Positions 18,932 through 28,402 of a DNA stretch of 64,000 nucleotides are shown one piece after another. Numbering within the stretch: the first letter of the stretch is position 1; each line of letters opens with the position of its first letter. Both the position numbers and the translations under genes were made by a program. Origin of the DNA: Tistrella mobilis (GTDB lineage: Bacteria > Pseudomonadota > Alphaproteobacteria > Tistrellales > Tistrellaceae); contig NZ_JBBIAB010000004.1 in assembly GCF_039634785.1 (NCBI RefSeq), positions 1-64,000 on the forward strand, written 5' to 3'. The notes beneath the pieces are model-generated. The model saw only the letters and a list, made by a program, of their open reading frames with translations, was not told the origin of the DNA and did no database searches.

Positions 18932-20866
18932 TCAACCGCCCGGCCGCCGGATGCCGTGGCGGCGCAGCTTCTCGTAAAGCGTGCTCTTGGCGATGCCCAG
19001 CCGGCGGGCGGTCGCAGCAAGGTTCCAGCCGGTTTCGGTCGCCGCGGCCAGGATCGCCTGAACCTCGGCCTCGTCCAGGCTGACCGCCGTCTCTGCCGGC
19101 TGCGGCCGCAGGACATGGCCGGCCCCGATCGTGGCCGGCAGATCGGCGGCCTCGATCCGGTCGGCAAGGGTCAGGATGGTCGCCTGTTCGATCACATTGC
19201 GCAGCTCGCGGACATTGCCGGGCCAGTCATGGGTGGCGAGCCTGGCCAGCGCCTCGTCCGAGGGCGGATGGCGGACCAGCCCGTGGCGCCGGGCGGCCGA
19301 CGCGGCGAAATGACAGGCCAGCCGGGCGATGTCGGGGCCGCGTTCGGCCAGCGGCGGCAGGGTGATGGCGGTGACCGCGATCCGGAAATAGAGATCGGCG
19401 CGGAACCGCCCGGCCGCGACCTCGGCCGGCAGGTCGCGATGGGTGGCGGCGATCAGCCGCACGCGGACCGGCCGCTCATGCGCCTCCCCCACCCGGACCA
19501 CCGCCCCCTGCTCCAGCACGCGCAGCAGATGGGCCTGCAGCTCGGCCGGCATCTCGCCGATCTCGTCCAGGAACAGCGTGCCGTCATGGGCCGCCTCGAA
19601 CTTGCCGGCCATGCCGCCCTTGCGCGCGCCGGTGAAGGCGCCCTCGGCATAGCCGAACAGCTCCGTCGCCAGAAGATCGCGGGCCAGCGCGCCGCAATTG
19701 ACCGCAACGAAGGCGCCCTGCCCCACCGCACTCGCCCGATGGATCGCCCGGGCGAAGACCTCCTTGCCGGTGCCCGTGGGGCCGGTCAGCAGAACCGGAA
19801 CCTCCACCCCGGCCAGGCGCCGGGCGGTGGCCTTTGCCTTGATCATCGGCGGGCTGTCGCCGATCACCTCGTCGAAGGGGTCGGCCGGCCGCTCGCAGGT
19901 CGGGGGCGGGGCCAGATCGCGCGCCCGCGCCCCGCCGGGCAGATGCGGCCGGCCCTGCGGCACCACACAGACCGCCCCGATCCGGCGCGCGGCATCGAAA
20001 ACCGGCTCGGCGGCTTCGATCTTCAGCCAGTCGGGCAGCGCCGTGCCGCCGGTGGCGGTCCGTGCCGGATCCAGCGCCATCTCCTTCAGCAGCCGCCGGG
20101 CGCGATCGCCGATCCGCACCGGCCGGCCGCGATGATCGAAAACCACCAGCCGGTCCATCGGCCAGCGCTCCTCGCTCAACACCGCCTCGATCAGCCGGGC
20201 GCGCAGGTTCAGATCGCGCTTGGCGATCCGCCCCTCGATCCGCCCCGCCGCCGTTACCGCCAGCGCCAGGCAATGGGCGTTATGGGCGCCCGAAAGCCCT
20301 GAGATATCCAGCACGCCAAGCGCCGTGCGGTCCACCGGATCGCGGATCACCGCCGCCGAACAGGTCCACTGCTTGATGCCGGCGCAGAAATGCTCCACCG
20401 CATGGATCTGCACGGGCGCCCCCAGGGCCAGCGCCGTGCCGATCGCATTGGTGCCGCTTGCGGTCTCGGTCCAGTCCGCGCCCGGCATCAGACGGATCAC
20501 CTCGCCCCGGTCGCGGGTGCGGCCATCGCCTTCGACATCCAGCACCACCCCGTCGGGATCGGCCAGCACCATCATGGTGCCGGTCTCAGCCAGGAAGGCG
20601 CGGGCATCGCCCATCACCGGGGCGGCGGCACCGCGCAGATCCTCGGCACGCTCCCGGCGCAGGCCCAGCCGGTCTTCGGAACAGACCAGCGGCGCCTCGC
20701 GTCCGGCCGGGTCGACGCCGGTCTTCAGGCAGCGGCGCCAGCTGTTTTCGACCAGATCCCGCACCCCGGCGACGGCGCGGGCATCACCGGTGACCAGCGT
20801 CTCCCAGGCGTCGAAAACCGACGGCACGGACGGCGGATCGCCCGGGGGTTGGGTTTCCCCTTGCAT
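18932..20866 (-). CDS. acxR: Sigma-54-dependent activator of acetone carboxylase (AcoR/AcxR type)
   Basis: A 644-residue enhancer-binding protein of the AcoR family. An N-terminal sensor with a GAF-type domain (about 70-220) is followed by the AAA+ domain with Walker A GPTGTGKE (362-369), the sigma-54 contact loop GAFTGA (409-414) and Walker B LFLDEIGE (431-438). A Fis-type helix-turn-helix is at the end ([20 protein letters not shown]). GAFTGA is intact, so it should remodel sigma-54 polymerase. The start ATG has GGGAGGA 7 nt upstream. It lies divergent to the acetone carboxylase genes, which have a strong -24/-12 promoter. This is the same arrangement as known acxR/acxABC clusters, so acetone (or 2-propanol) is the likely inducer. 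Confidence 0.9.
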   Translation of the reverse strand: MQGETQPPGDPPSVPSVFDAWETLVTGDARAVAGVRDLVENSWRRCLKTGVDPAGREAPLVCSEDRLGLRRERAEDLRGAAAPVMGDARAFLAETGTMMVLADPDGVVLDVEGDGRTRDRGEVIRLMPGADWTETASGTNAIGTALALGAPVQIHAVEHFCAGIKQWTCSAAVIRDPVDRTALGVLDISGLSGAHNAHCLALAVTAAGRIEGRIAKRDLNLRARLIEAVLSEERWPMDRLVVFDHRGRPVRIGDRARRLLKEMALDPARTATGGTALPDWLKIEAAEPVFDAARRIGAVCVVPQGRPHLPGGARARDLAPPPTCERPADPFDEVIGDSPPMIKAKATARRLAGVEVPVLLTGPTGTGKEVFARAIHRASAVGQGAFVAVNCGALARDLLATELFGYAEGAFTGARKGGMAGKFEAAHDGTLFLDEIGEMPAELQAHLLRVLEQGAVVRVGEAHERPVRVRLIAATHRDLPAEVAAGRFRADLYFRIAVTAITLPPLAERGPDIARLACHFAASAARRHGLVRHPPSDEALARLATHDWPGNVRELRNVIEQATILTLADRIEAADLPATIGAGHVLRPQPAETAVSLDEAEVQAILAAATETGWNLAATARRLGIAKSTLYEKLRRHGIRRPGG

Positions 20867-20977
20867 GACGGCGTCCTCCCCAACACGGATTTTTATCGTT
20901 GGGACAGCAGCTTGCACCACTCTCCCACGACCTGTCCACCCGCCTCGATACCGCAGGGCGCACCCATCCGCGCGAGA

Positions 20978-20998
20978 GGCGTCCGGTTTCCGGACGCC
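20978..20998. promoter_or_regulatory. Candidate activator-binding palindrome (UAS)
   Basis: The perfect 9-bp inverted repeat GGCGTCCGG-TTT-CCGGACGCC is centred about 118 bp upstream of the -24 element. Enhancer sites of sigma-54 activators usually lie 80-200 bp upstream, so this is the best candidate site for the neighbouring AcoR-type protein. Related half-sites follow within 50 bp. Confidence 0.6.
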
Positions 20999-21105
20999 CG
21001 ACCGACATCCGGACGGCCGCACGCGACCGGTGCGTCCGCGAAACGGCACCGCAACAGAATCCGCAATCCGATATGCCATAAGGCTTTGCGAAGATTTCGC
21101 CCGTC

Positions 21106-21121
21106 TGGCACGCGGCTTGCC
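21106..21121 (+). promoter_or_regulatory. Sigma-54 (-24/-12) promoter of acxABC
   Basis: TGGCACG (21106-21112), four spacer bases, then TTGC (21117-21120). This is an exact match to the consensus TGGCACGNNNNTTGC with invariant GG and GC in register, 61 nt before the first ATG. The adjacent gene encodes a sigma-54 activator with an intact GAFTGA loop. Confidence 0.9.
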
Positions 21122-21181
21122 ATTCATGTCCTTGAGGGCGACGCCGATCGCCCCCGCCAACGACAGATCCTGGGAGGACAC

Positions 21182-23359
21182 ATGACACGCGCACAGACGA
21201 CGGAGGACGCCCGGACCCCGGTTCCGGTGCAGGTGATGGGCATCGATGCCGGCGGCACGATGACCGACACCTTCTTCGTGCGCGCCGACGGCCATTTCGT
21301 GGTCGGCAAGGCGCAGAGCAATCCCGAGGACGAGGCCCGCGCGGTGATGGAAAGCTCCGCCGACGCGCTGGAGCAATGGTCGCGCGGGGTGGAAGAGGTC
21401 TATGACGAACTCGTCACCTGCGTCTATTCCGGCACCGCGATGCTGAACCGCGTGGTTCAGCGCAAGGGGCTGGAGGTCGGGCTGATCGTCAACCGCGGGC
21501 TTGAAGACCATCACCGCATGGGCCGGGCGATCCAGAGCTATCTGGGCTATGGTTTCGAAGATCGCATTCACCTGAACACCCACCGCTACGACCAGCCCCT
21601 GGTGCCGCCCGAGCGGACCCGCGGCGTGACCGAGCGGATCGACAGCCAGGGCCAGGTCGTCATCCCGCTGCGGGAAGACGAGGTCCGCACCGCCGTCCGC
21701 GAGCTGGTCTCGGCGGGGGCGAAGGCGCTGGTGATCAGCCTGCTGCATTCCTACAAGAACGGCACTCACGAGCGGCGCGTCCGCGACATCGCGATCGAGG
21801 TCACCCGCGAGCTGGGTGCGGATGTGCCGGTCTTCGCCTCGGTCGACTATTACCCGGTGCGCAAGGAAAGCCACCGCACCAACACCACCATTCTGGAGGC
21901 CTATGCGGCCGAGCCCTCGCGCCGCACGCTGACCAAGATCAGCGACCGGATGCGCGAGGTCGGCGGCCGTTTCGACCTGCGGGTCATGGCCAGCCATGGC
22001 GGCACGATCAGCTGGAAGGCCAAGGAACTGGCCCGAACCCTGGTCTCGGGGCCGATCGGCGGGGTGATCGGCGCGCGCTTTCTGGGCCAGATGCTGGGCT
22101 ACGACAACATCGCCTGCTCGGATATCGGTGGCACCAGCTTCGATATGGCGCTGATCACCAAGGGCAATTTCGCCATCGCCTCGGACCCCGACATGGCCCG
22201 TCTGGTGCTGTCGCTGCCGCTGGTGGCGATGGACTCGGTGGGCGCCGGCGCCGGCAGTTTCGTGCGGCTCGACCCCCATACCGGCGCCATCAAGCTCGGC
22301 CCCGACAGTGCCGGCTATCGGGTCGGCGTGTGCTGGGCCGAAAGCGGCATCGACACGGTCACCGTCTCGGACTGCCATGTGGTGCTGGGCTATCTCAACC
22401 CCGACAACTTCCTGGGCGGGGCGGTCAAACTGGATGTCGCCCGCGCGCATGAGGCGATCCGCCGCCAGCTTGCCGAACCGCTGGGGCTGACGGTCGAAGC
22501 CGCGGCCGCCGGGGTGATCGAACTGCTCGATCTGTCGCTCCGCGACTACCTCCGCGCCACGATCAGCGCCAAGGGCTACAGCCCGGGCGATTTCGTGTGC
22601 TTCTCTTATGGCGGCGCCGGCCCGGTGCACACCTATGGCTATACCGAAGGGCTGGGCTTCCGCGACGTGGTGGTCCCGGCCTGGGCCGCCGGGTTTTCGG
22701 CCTTCGGCTGTGCGACCGCCGATTTCGAATACCGCTATGACAAGAGCGTCGATGTGGCGATCCCGGCGGTCGCCGACGACGAGGCCAAGACCCGCGCCTG
22801 TGCCACGCTTCAGCAGGCCTGGGCAGAGCTGGCCGACCGGGTGATCGAGGAATTCGCGATCAACGGCTTCAAGCCCGAGGACGTGATGCTCCGGCCGGGC
22901 TATCGCATGCAGTATCTGGGGCAGCTCAACGATCTGGAAATCATCTCGCCGATCACCAGCGCCGCCACGCCCGCCGATTGGGATGCGCTGGTCGATGCCT
23001 TCGACGAGACCTATGCCCGGGTCTATGCCGATGCCGCCCGCTCGCCCGAACTCGGCTTCAGCGTCACCGGCGCGATCATGCGCGGCGTGGTCACCACCAC
23101 CAAGCCGGTCCTGCCGGAAGAGCCCGAGGCCGGGCCGGTGCCGCCCGAGGATGCGCGCCTCGGCACCCGCCGCTTCTATCGCAGCGGCCGTTGGGAAGAC
23201 GCGACCATCTGGCGGATGGAAGACCTGAAGGCCGGCAACCGGATCGAAGGCCCCGCCATCATCGAAAGCCCGGCCACCACCTTCGTGCTGCCCCGCGGCT
23301 TCGCCACCCGGCTCGACGGCCACCGGCTGTTCCACCTGATCGAGACCGGCCGCGGCTGA
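21182..23359 (+). CDS. acxA: Acetone carboxylase beta subunit
   Basis: A 725-residue HyuA/acetone carboxylase beta subunit (Xanthobacter AcxA about 717). It is the ATP-using subunit that makes phosphorylated acetone and bicarbonate intermediates in the ATP-dependent carboxylation of acetone to acetoacetate. The ASKHA-type nucleotide loop GIDAGGTMTDTFFV is at residues 20-33, and a second phosphate loop DIGGTSFDMAL lies mid-protein. The SYGGAGPVHTYGY motif typical of hydantoinase A follows. The start ATG has GGGAGGA 4 nt upstream; longer open frame in the promoter region is not coding. It is the first gene of an acxABC operon, 50 nt before acxB. Presence of the small gamma subunit argues for acetone carboxylase rather than an N-methylhydantoinase. 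Confidence 0.94.
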   Translation: MTRAQTTEDARTPVPVQVMGIDAGGTMTDTFFVRADGHFVVGKAQSNPEDEARAVMESSADALEQWSRGVEEVYDELVTCVYSGTAMLNRVVQRKGLEVGLIVNRGLEDHHRMGRAIQSYLGYGFEDRIHLNTHRYDQPLVPPERTRGVTERIDSQGQVVIPLREDEVRTAVRELVSAGAKALVISLLHSYKNGTHERRVRDIAIEVTRELGADVPVFASVDYYPVRKESHRTNTTILEAYAAEPSRRTLTKISDRMREVGGRFDLRVMASHGGTISWKAKELARTLVSGPIGGVIGARFLGQMLGYDNIACSDIGGTSFDMALITKGNFAIASDPDMARLVLSLPLVAMDSVGAGAGSFVRLDPHTGAIKLGPDSAGYRVGVCWAESGIDTVTVSDCHVVLGYLNPDNFLGGAVKLDVARAHEAIRRQLAEPLGLTVEAAAAGVIELLDLSLRDYLRATISAKGYSPGDFVCFSYGGAGPVHTYGYTEGLGFRDVVVPAWAAGFSAFGCATADFEYRYDKSVDVAIPAVADDEAKTRACATLQQAWAELADRVIEEFAINGFKPEDVMLRPGYRMQYLGQLNDLEIISPITSAATPADWDALVDAFDETYARVYADAARSPELGFSVTGAIMRGVVTTTKPVLPEEPEAGPVPPEDARLGTRRFYRSGRWEDATIWRMEDLKAGNRIEGPAIIESPATTFVLPRGFATRLDGHRLFHLIETGRG

Positions 23360-23409
23360 CCGCCGCCCGCTTCCCCGAAAAACCTCATCAGACGAAGGAC
23401 CTGCATCAG

Positions 23410-25728
23410 ATGAACGTGATGTCGTCCGAACGACGCGAGGGCCTGGTCCGCGGCGGCCTGACCCTGAAGGAGAACCGGGCCCGGGTGCTCGATCTCACAG
23501 CAAAAACCGGCCATTACGCCGGGCTCGAGACCCTGGCGCTCAAGCAGTCCGACCCGATCGGCTATGAGAAGATGTTCTCGAAGCTCCGCGGCGGCCTGGT
23601 TCATGCCCGCGAGACCGCCAAGAAGATCGCCGCCTCGCCCATCGTCGAGCAGGAGGGCGAGCTGTGCTTCACCCTTTACAACGCCGCCGGCGACTGCGTG
23701 CTGACCTCCACCGGCATCATCATCCATGTCGGCACCATGGGGGCGGCGATCAAATACATGATCGAGAACGGCTGGGAGACCAATCCCGGCATTTCCCCCG
23801 GTGACATGTTCACCAACAACGACTGCTCGATCGGCAATGTCCACCCCTGCGACATCGCGACCATCGTGCCGATCTTCTGGCAGGACAAGCTGGTCGGCTG
23901 GGTGGGCGGCGTCACCCATGTGATCGACACCGGATCGGTCGGCCCCGGCTCCATGTCCACCGGCCAGATCCAGCGCTTCGGCGACGGCTATCAGATCACC
24001 TGCCGCAAGACCGGCATCAACGACGTGCCGCTGCGCGACTGGCTGCATGAAAGCCAGCGCTCGGTGCGCACCACCAAATACTGGATCCTGGACGAGCGCA
24101 CCCGCATCGCCGGCTGCCACATGATCCGCGATCTGGTGGAAGAGGTGCTGGAAGAACACGGCGTCGACCACTGGGAAAGCTTCGCCTACGAGGTGATCGA
24201 GGAAGGCCGCCGCGGCCTGCAGAGCCGGGTGAAGGCGATGACCATCCCCGGCACCTATCGCAAGGTCGCCTTCGTCGACGTGCCCTATGCGCATGAAGAC
24301 ATCGGCTGCCCCTCGGCCTTCGCCAAGATCGACAGCATCATGCATGCGCCGGTCGAGATGACCATCAATGCCGATGCCTCGTGGCGGCTCGATTTCGAGG
24401 GCGCGAGCCGCTGGGGCTGGCACACCTACAATGCCAATCAGGTCGCCTTCACCAGCGGCATCTGGGTGATGATGACCCAGACCCTGGTGCCGACCGAGCG
24501 GATCAACGACGGCGCCTATTACGGCACGAAATTCCGGCTGCCCAAGGGCACCTGGATGAACCCCGACGACCGGCGCACCGGCCATGCCTATGCCTGGCAT
24601 TTCCTGGTGTCGAGCTGGAGCGCCCTCTGGCGCGGCGTGTCGACCGCCTATTACGGCCGCGGCTATCTGGAAGAGGTCAATGCCGGCAACGGCAACACCT
24701 CCAACTGGCTGCAGGGCGGCGGCATCAACCAGGACGGCGAGGTGCATGCGGTCAACAGTTTCGAGACCGCGGCCACCGGCACCGGCGCCTCGGCGATCCG
24801 CGACGGGCTGAACCATGCGGCCGCGATCTGGAACCCCGAAGGCGATATGGGCGACATGGAGATCTGGGAGCTGGCCGAGCCCCTGATCTATCTGGGCCGT
24901 AATGTGAAGGCCAATTCGGGCGGCTATGGCAAATACCGCGGCGGCTGCGGCTTCGAGACCCTGCGCATGGTCTGGAAGGCCGAAGACTGGACCATGTATT
25001 TCATGGGCAATGGCTACATGGTCAGCGACTGGGGGCTGATGGGCGGCTATCCCTCCGCCACCGGCTATCGTTTCGAGGCCCATGACACCGGCATCGCCCG
25101 CCGGATCGCCGCTGGCGAGCCCCTGCCCTTCGGCGCCGATCTCGACCCCGATCACCCGGAATACGAAACCCGCATCGATCGCAGCGCCCGGGTCAAGCGC
25201 GACCATCAGGCGATGACCACCGAGGCGGTGTTCGAGAACCACGATCTCTACCTGAACTACATCCGCGGCGGGCCGGGCTTCGGCGACCCGCTGGACCGCG
25301 ACCCGGCGGCGATCGAGCAGGATCTGAACGAGCGCGCCCTGCTGCCCCGCTATGCCGCCTCGGTCCATGGCGCCGTGGCGACGAAGGTCGCCGGCGGCCG
25401 CTGGCAGGTCGACCGCGAGGCGACCGCCCGGCGCCGCGCCGAGATCCGCCGCGAACGCATCGCCCGCAGCCGCCCGACCCGCGCGTGGATGGCGGAAGAG
25501 CGGGAGCGGATCCTGGCCAAGGAGGCATCGCTGCCGGTCCGGCACATGTATGCCACCAGCTTCGGGCTTTCGGGCAAGTTCCTCGACCAGTTCCGCAGCT
25601 TCTGGGACCTGCCGGCCGACTGGACGATCGAGGAGAGCGAACTGGGCATCCCCTCCTTCGGTTCGAAGCACCGCATGGACCTTTCGGCCCTGCCCGACGT
25701 GACCACGATCCGTCTGGTGGAGGAGTGA
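23410..25728 (+). CDS. acxB: Acetone carboxylase alpha subunit
   Basis: A 772-residue HyuB-type alpha subunit that carries the metal site where enolpyruvate-like acetone and CO2 combine to form acetoacetate. The metal triad known from the Xanthobacter structure (His-x-x-Asp plus a His 25 residues after the first) is conserved exactly: H145 and D148 in NVHPCDIATI and H170 in VGGVTHVIDTG. Full length for the family (about 776). The start MNVMSSERRE is conserved in position. It follows acxA after 50 nt and precedes acxC by 100 nt. Together with the beta and gamma subunits it forms an alpha2-beta2-gamma2 complex in the cytosol. Confidence 0.94.
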   Translation: MNVMSSERREGLVRGGLTLKENRARVLDLTAKTGHYAGLETLALKQSDPIGYEKMFSKLRGGLVHARETAKKIAASPIVEQEGELCFTLYNAAGDCVLTSTGIIIHVGTMGAAIKYMIENGWETNPGISPGDMFTNNDCSIGNVHPCDIATIVPIFWQDKLVGWVGGVTHVIDTGSVGPGSMSTGQIQRFGDGYQITCRKTGINDVPLRDWLHESQRSVRTTKYWILDERTRIAGCHMIRDLVEEVLEEHGVDHWESFAYEVIEEGRRGLQSRVKAMTIPGTYRKVAFVDVPYAHEDIGCPSAFAKIDSIMHAPVEMTINADASWRLDFEGASRWGWHTYNANQVAFTSGIWVMMTQTLVPTERINDGAYYGTKFRLPKGTWMNPDDRRTGHAYAWHFLVSSWSALWRGVSTAYYGRGYLEEVNAGNGNTSNWLQGGGINQDGEVHAVNSFETAATGTGASAIRDGLNHAAAIWNPEGDMGDMEIWELAEPLIYLGRNVKANSGGYGKYRGGCGFETLRMVWKAEDWTMYFMGNGYMVSDWGLMGGYPSATGYRFEAHDTGIARRIAAGEPLPFGADLDPDHPEYETRIDRSARVKRDHQAMTTEAVFENHDLYLNYIRGGPGFGDPLDRDPAAIEQDLNERALLPRYAASVHGAVATKVAGGRWQVDREATARRRAEIRRERIARSRPTRAWMAEERERILAKEASLPVRHMYATSFGLSGKFLDQFRSFWDLPADWTIEESELGIPSFGSKHRMDLSALPDVTTIRLVEE

Positions 25729-25828
25729 GGCGCGGGCATCGCCGGGCCGGTCTTCCTCCCCCGGCGCCCGCCCCGGCGATGCCCCCTCATTTTCCCGAAA
25801 TCACAATCTCTTATAAGGAAATCCGCAG

Positions 25829-26335
25829 ATGTCGAGCTATACCCCGAAACAGGTCGCCGATCTGGTCGACGGTCGCCTGGACCCCGATGTCGTCCATCGC
25901 ATGCTCTCCATGCCCAAGGATGCCGACCGGTTCGTGAAATATATCGAGGTGCTGCAGTCGCGCGCCGCCTGGCCGGACCGGATCCTGCTGCCGCTGGGGC
26001 CGCATCTGTTCATCGTTCAGGATGCAGCGAAGCACTGGAAGATCAAGTGCAGCTGCGGCCATGTCTTCTGCGATCATGACCGGAACTGGAAGCTGGAAGC
26101 GCTGGTCTGCGTCCGCGACACCGAAGAGGCGCTGAACGAGGTCTACCCGAAGCTGATGGCCCCCGATCCGGCCTGGCAGGTCTATCGCGAATACTGCTGC
26201 CCCGACTGCGGCGTGCTGCTGGACGTCGAGGCGCCGACGCCCTGGTATCCGGTGCTGCATGATTTCGAGCCGGACATCCCGACCTTCTATCGCGACTGGT
26301 TGGGGCTTGCGGTCCCCGAACGGGCCGGCGCCTGA
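25829..26335 (+). CDS. acxC: Acetone carboxylase gamma subunit
   Basis: A 168-residue zinc-containing small subunit, the same length as Xanthobacter AcxC. Cysteines at 74, 76 and 81 (CSCGHVFC) and 123, 124 and 127 (CCPDCG) supply the zinc ligands. An N-terminal helical arm (YTPKQVADLVDGRLD) is followed by the characteristic HWKIKCSC and DWLGLAVPE segments. The subunit stabilises the complex and has no known catalytic role. AAGGA lies upstream of the ATG (CTTATAAGGAAATCCGCAG). Its presence is the feature that distinguishes acetone carboxylase from related hydantoinases and acetophenone carboxylase. Confidence 0.94.
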   Translation: MSSYTPKQVADLVDGRLDPDVVHRMLSMPKDADRFVKYIEVLQSRAAWPDRILLPLGPHLFIVQDAAKHWKIKCSCGHVFCDHDRNWKLEALVCVRDTEEALNEVYPKLMAPDPAWQVYREYCCPDCGVLLDVEAPTPWYPVLHDFEPDIPTFYRDWLGLAVPERAGA

Positions 26336-26368
26336 GACTGAATGATCAATTGACCGTTTGACCGGTTG

Positions 26369-26393
26369 CCGGCCGTCCGCTCAGGACGGCCGG
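26369..26393. terminator. Hairpin at the acxC / EamA convergent junction
   Basis: Perfect 10-bp stem CCGGCCGTCC / GGACGGCCGG with a 5-nt loop, overlapping the last codons of the convergent EamA gene and 34 nt past acxC. It could stop both transcripts, but neither side has a T tract. Confidence 0.45.
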
Positions 26394-27301
26394 TTCACCA
26401 TCCAGATCCCGCCCGCGACCAGCACCAGTGCGATCGCGAAGGCGGGCGTCAGTGCATCACCCAGCACGGCCGCCGCAGCCCCGACACCGAAGAGCGGGGT
26501 CAGAAAGCTGAAGGCCGAGAGCCTGGAGGCCGGATAGCGCGAGATCAGCACGAACCAGCCCAGATAGGACAGGCTGGCCACGCCGACGATCTGAAATGCC
26601 ATGGCGCCGATCACCGTATCGGTCAGCGGAATGGCGAGATCGGCGCCCATGACCAGTGCCAGCACCACCAGCGCCACGGCCGAGACGCCCAGTTGATAGA
26701 GCAGCGTCACCAGTGGCGCCGTGCGCGAGAGCACGCTGCCCTTGATCAGCAGGGTGGTCAGCCCCCAGGCGACGGCCGCCGCGACCATCAGCAGGTCGCC
26801 CGCGATCGATCCGCCGCCTTCGACCAGCCCGTCGGCGAAGGCCGCGACGATGCCGCCGAAGGCCGCCAGGAGCCCCATCACCTGCCAGCGGCCCAGCCGC
26901 TCACCCGGGATCAGCAGATGGCCGCCGATCGCGACCACGAAGGGGGCGGTGTACAGGAACACCACCGCCCGCGACGCGGTGGTCAGCGACAGCCCGGTAT
27001 AGAGCAGCGCGAATTCCAGCGCGAAGAGCAGCCCTGCCCCGATCCCCGGCCAGAGCGTGCCCGCCGGGATCACGCCGCGACGACGCCCCAGCGCCAGCAC
27101 CACCACGCCGACGATGGCCGTGGCACCGATCGATCGCAGCGCCGCCTGGGCCATGGGGGCGGCCCCATCGGCGACCGCCATCTTCACGGCCACCTGCTGC
27201 AGGCCCCAACAGGCACACAGCACCACCATCATCAGCGCCGCGCCGGCATCCAGCCGGTTGGGCTGCACCGGCCGGCAGCCGGCCTCGCTCACGCTCGCCA
27301 T
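26381..27301 (-). CDS. EamA/DMT-family transporter
   Basis: A 306-residue inner-membrane protein with ten hydrophobic segments in two EamA repeats, the first starting LDAGAALMMVVLCACWGLQQ and the second near GDLLMVAAAVAWGLTTLLIK. This is the RhaT/YdcZ-like DMT transporter fold; the substrate is unknown. The start at MASVSEAG is chosen for GAGGAGA about 10 nt upstream. It converges on acxC and is divergent from the IclR regulator, with 196 nt between them. It could thus be controlled by that regulator, but nothing in the sequence proves it. Confidence 0.85.
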   Translation of the reverse strand: MASVSEAGCRPVQPNRLDAGAALMMVVLCACWGLQQVAVKMAVADGAAPMAQAALRSIGATAIVGVVVLALGRRRGVIPAGTLWPGIGAGLLFALEFALLYTGLSLTTASRAVVFLYTAPFVVAIGGHLLIPGERLGRWQVMGLLAAFGGIVAAFADGLVEGGGSIAGDLLMVAAAVAWGLTTLLIKGSVLSRTAPLVTLLYQLGVSAVALVVLALVMGADLAIPLTDTVIGAMAFQIVGVASLSYLGWFVLISRYPASRLSAFSFLTPLFGVGAAAAVLGDALTPAFAIALVLVAGGIWMVNRPS

Positions 27302-27463
27302 CGGTACGGGGGATCTCCTCGGGCGGTTCCTCGGGCCACCGGTGCGTTGCCGGTAAACCATTGTGTCTTCTGGTCATACGCGGAATTCCACCCAGGGGCA
27401 ACCCGGCCGACCCATGCATGCAGAACATGATTGACGGGCGGGAAATGAGGGGCTTAAGCTTAT

Positions 27464-27483
27464 TTGGAAACATGGTTTCCCAA
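27464..27483. promoter_or_regulatory. Candidate IclR-type operator
   Basis: TTGGAAACATGGTTTCCCAA is a near-perfect palindrome (GGAAAC-ATG-GTTTCC core) ending 15 nt before the IclR start codon. A further half-site AGGAAAC follows at 27485-27491. It closely resembles the known E. coli IclR box TGGAAATNATTTCCA, which supports autorepression and control of the operon downstream and possibly of the divergent transporter. Confidence 0.65.
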
Positions 27484-27497
27484 TAGGAAACTTCTTG

Positions 27498-28265
27498 ATG
27501 AAGTCTTTGACCTCGGCCCTCGCCATCTACGGCGCCTTCTCCACCACACGTCAGCCGCTCGGCATCACCGACATCTGCGAGCGGACCGGGCTTGCCAAAA
27601 GCCAGGTCTCGAAGGTGCTGGCCACCTTCCGCGAGCAGGGTTTCCTGGATCAGGATCCGGTCACCCGCAAATACCGGGTCGGGCCGATGAGCTTTCTGGT
27701 CGGCGTCGCCTATGCCCATACGCACGTCCTCACCCGTCAGGCGCTGCCGATCATGCGGGAGCTGGTCGATCGCTGCGGCCATTCCGCGGTGTTGAGCGTG
27801 CGCGAGGGCGACACCGTCTTCCATCTGCTGGCGGTGGAAGGGCCGTTCTTCGTCGACAGCCGCTGGCGCGTGGGCATGTCGGTGCCGTTCCACGCCACCG
27901 CGGCCGGCAAGATCCTGACCGCCTTCGACGCGCCCGAAGTGCTCGACCGGCTGATCGCGGCCCACGGCCTGCCCCAGATCACGCCCAAGACCATCACCGA
28001 TCCGGCCGGCCTTGCCGACCATCTGGCCGAGGTTCGCGCCGCCGGCGCCGCCGTCACCGCGGGCGAGAGCGCGCCCGGCCTGGTGGCGATCGCGGTTCCG
28101 GTCTTCGGCGAGCACGAACACATCCGTGCCGCCCTCAGCTTCATCATGCCGCTTCAGGGCTACGAGCCCGACGCGGCCGAGGCCCATGTGGCGGATCTGC
28201 AGGCTGCCGCGCGCAGCCTGTCCTTCCGCCTGGGTGCCGAAACCTATCCCTTCGGCACCGCCTGA
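27498..28265 (+). CDS. IclR-family transcriptional regulator
   Basis: A 255-residue regulator. The N-terminal winged helix-turn-helix (about 5-65, with GITDICERTGLAKSQVSKVL as the recognition region) is followed by an IclR effector-binding domain (about 75-250) with the GMSVPFHATAAGKILTAF motif. IclR proteins bind small acids and act as repressors or activators. The ATG has AGGAAA 8 nt upstream and a GGAAAC-palindrome overlapping its promoter. The gene lies 137 nt upstream of the TAXI-TRAP genes on the same strand and is probably their local regulator. Confidence 0.9.
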   Translation: MKSLTSALAIYGAFSTTRQPLGITDICERTGLAKSQVSKVLATFREQGFLDQDPVTRKYRVGPMSFLVGVAYAHTHVLTRQALPIMRELVDRCGHSAVLSVREGDTVFHLLAVEGPFFVDSRWRVGMSVPFHATAAGKILTAFDAPEVLDRLIAAHGLPQITPKTITDPAGLADHLAEVRAAGAAVTAGESAPGLVAIAVPVFGEHEHIRAALSFIMPLQGYEPDAAEAHVADLQAAARSLSFRLGAETYPFGTA

Positions 28266-28402
28266 CATCGACACATCCCGGTCGGACGGATCCGCCAGAG
28301 ATCCGCCGCCGGATGGAGACCCGCCGCGCAAAGCCGGTGCCACGCCCCCGCGGGCACTGCCACCGCGCAAGACGCAGCCCATCAAGAAACACGTGAGGCT
28401 AC

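Larger units (their letters stand above)
20867..21181. other. Divergent acxR/acxA regulatory region
   Basis: This 315-bp gap between the activator and the carboxylase genes contains no gene. It holds a sigma-54 promoter (21106-21121), a strong GC-rich palindrome about 110 bp upstream of it (20978-20998), further half-site matches to TCCGGACG/CGTCCG at about 21008 and 21030, and ribosome-binding sites at both ends. Confidence 0.7.

Noticed and set aside
20867-23335. Long minus-strand extension upstream of the sigma-54 activator (over 800 codons)
   Set aside because: It is open only because of base composition; it runs through the promoter region and antisense to acxA. The activator start at 20866 has a strong ribosome-binding site and the family's N-terminus.
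23176-25671. 831-codon minus-strand frame opposite acxB
   Set aside because: Antisense to a gene with conserved metal ligands; no domain and no plausible start.
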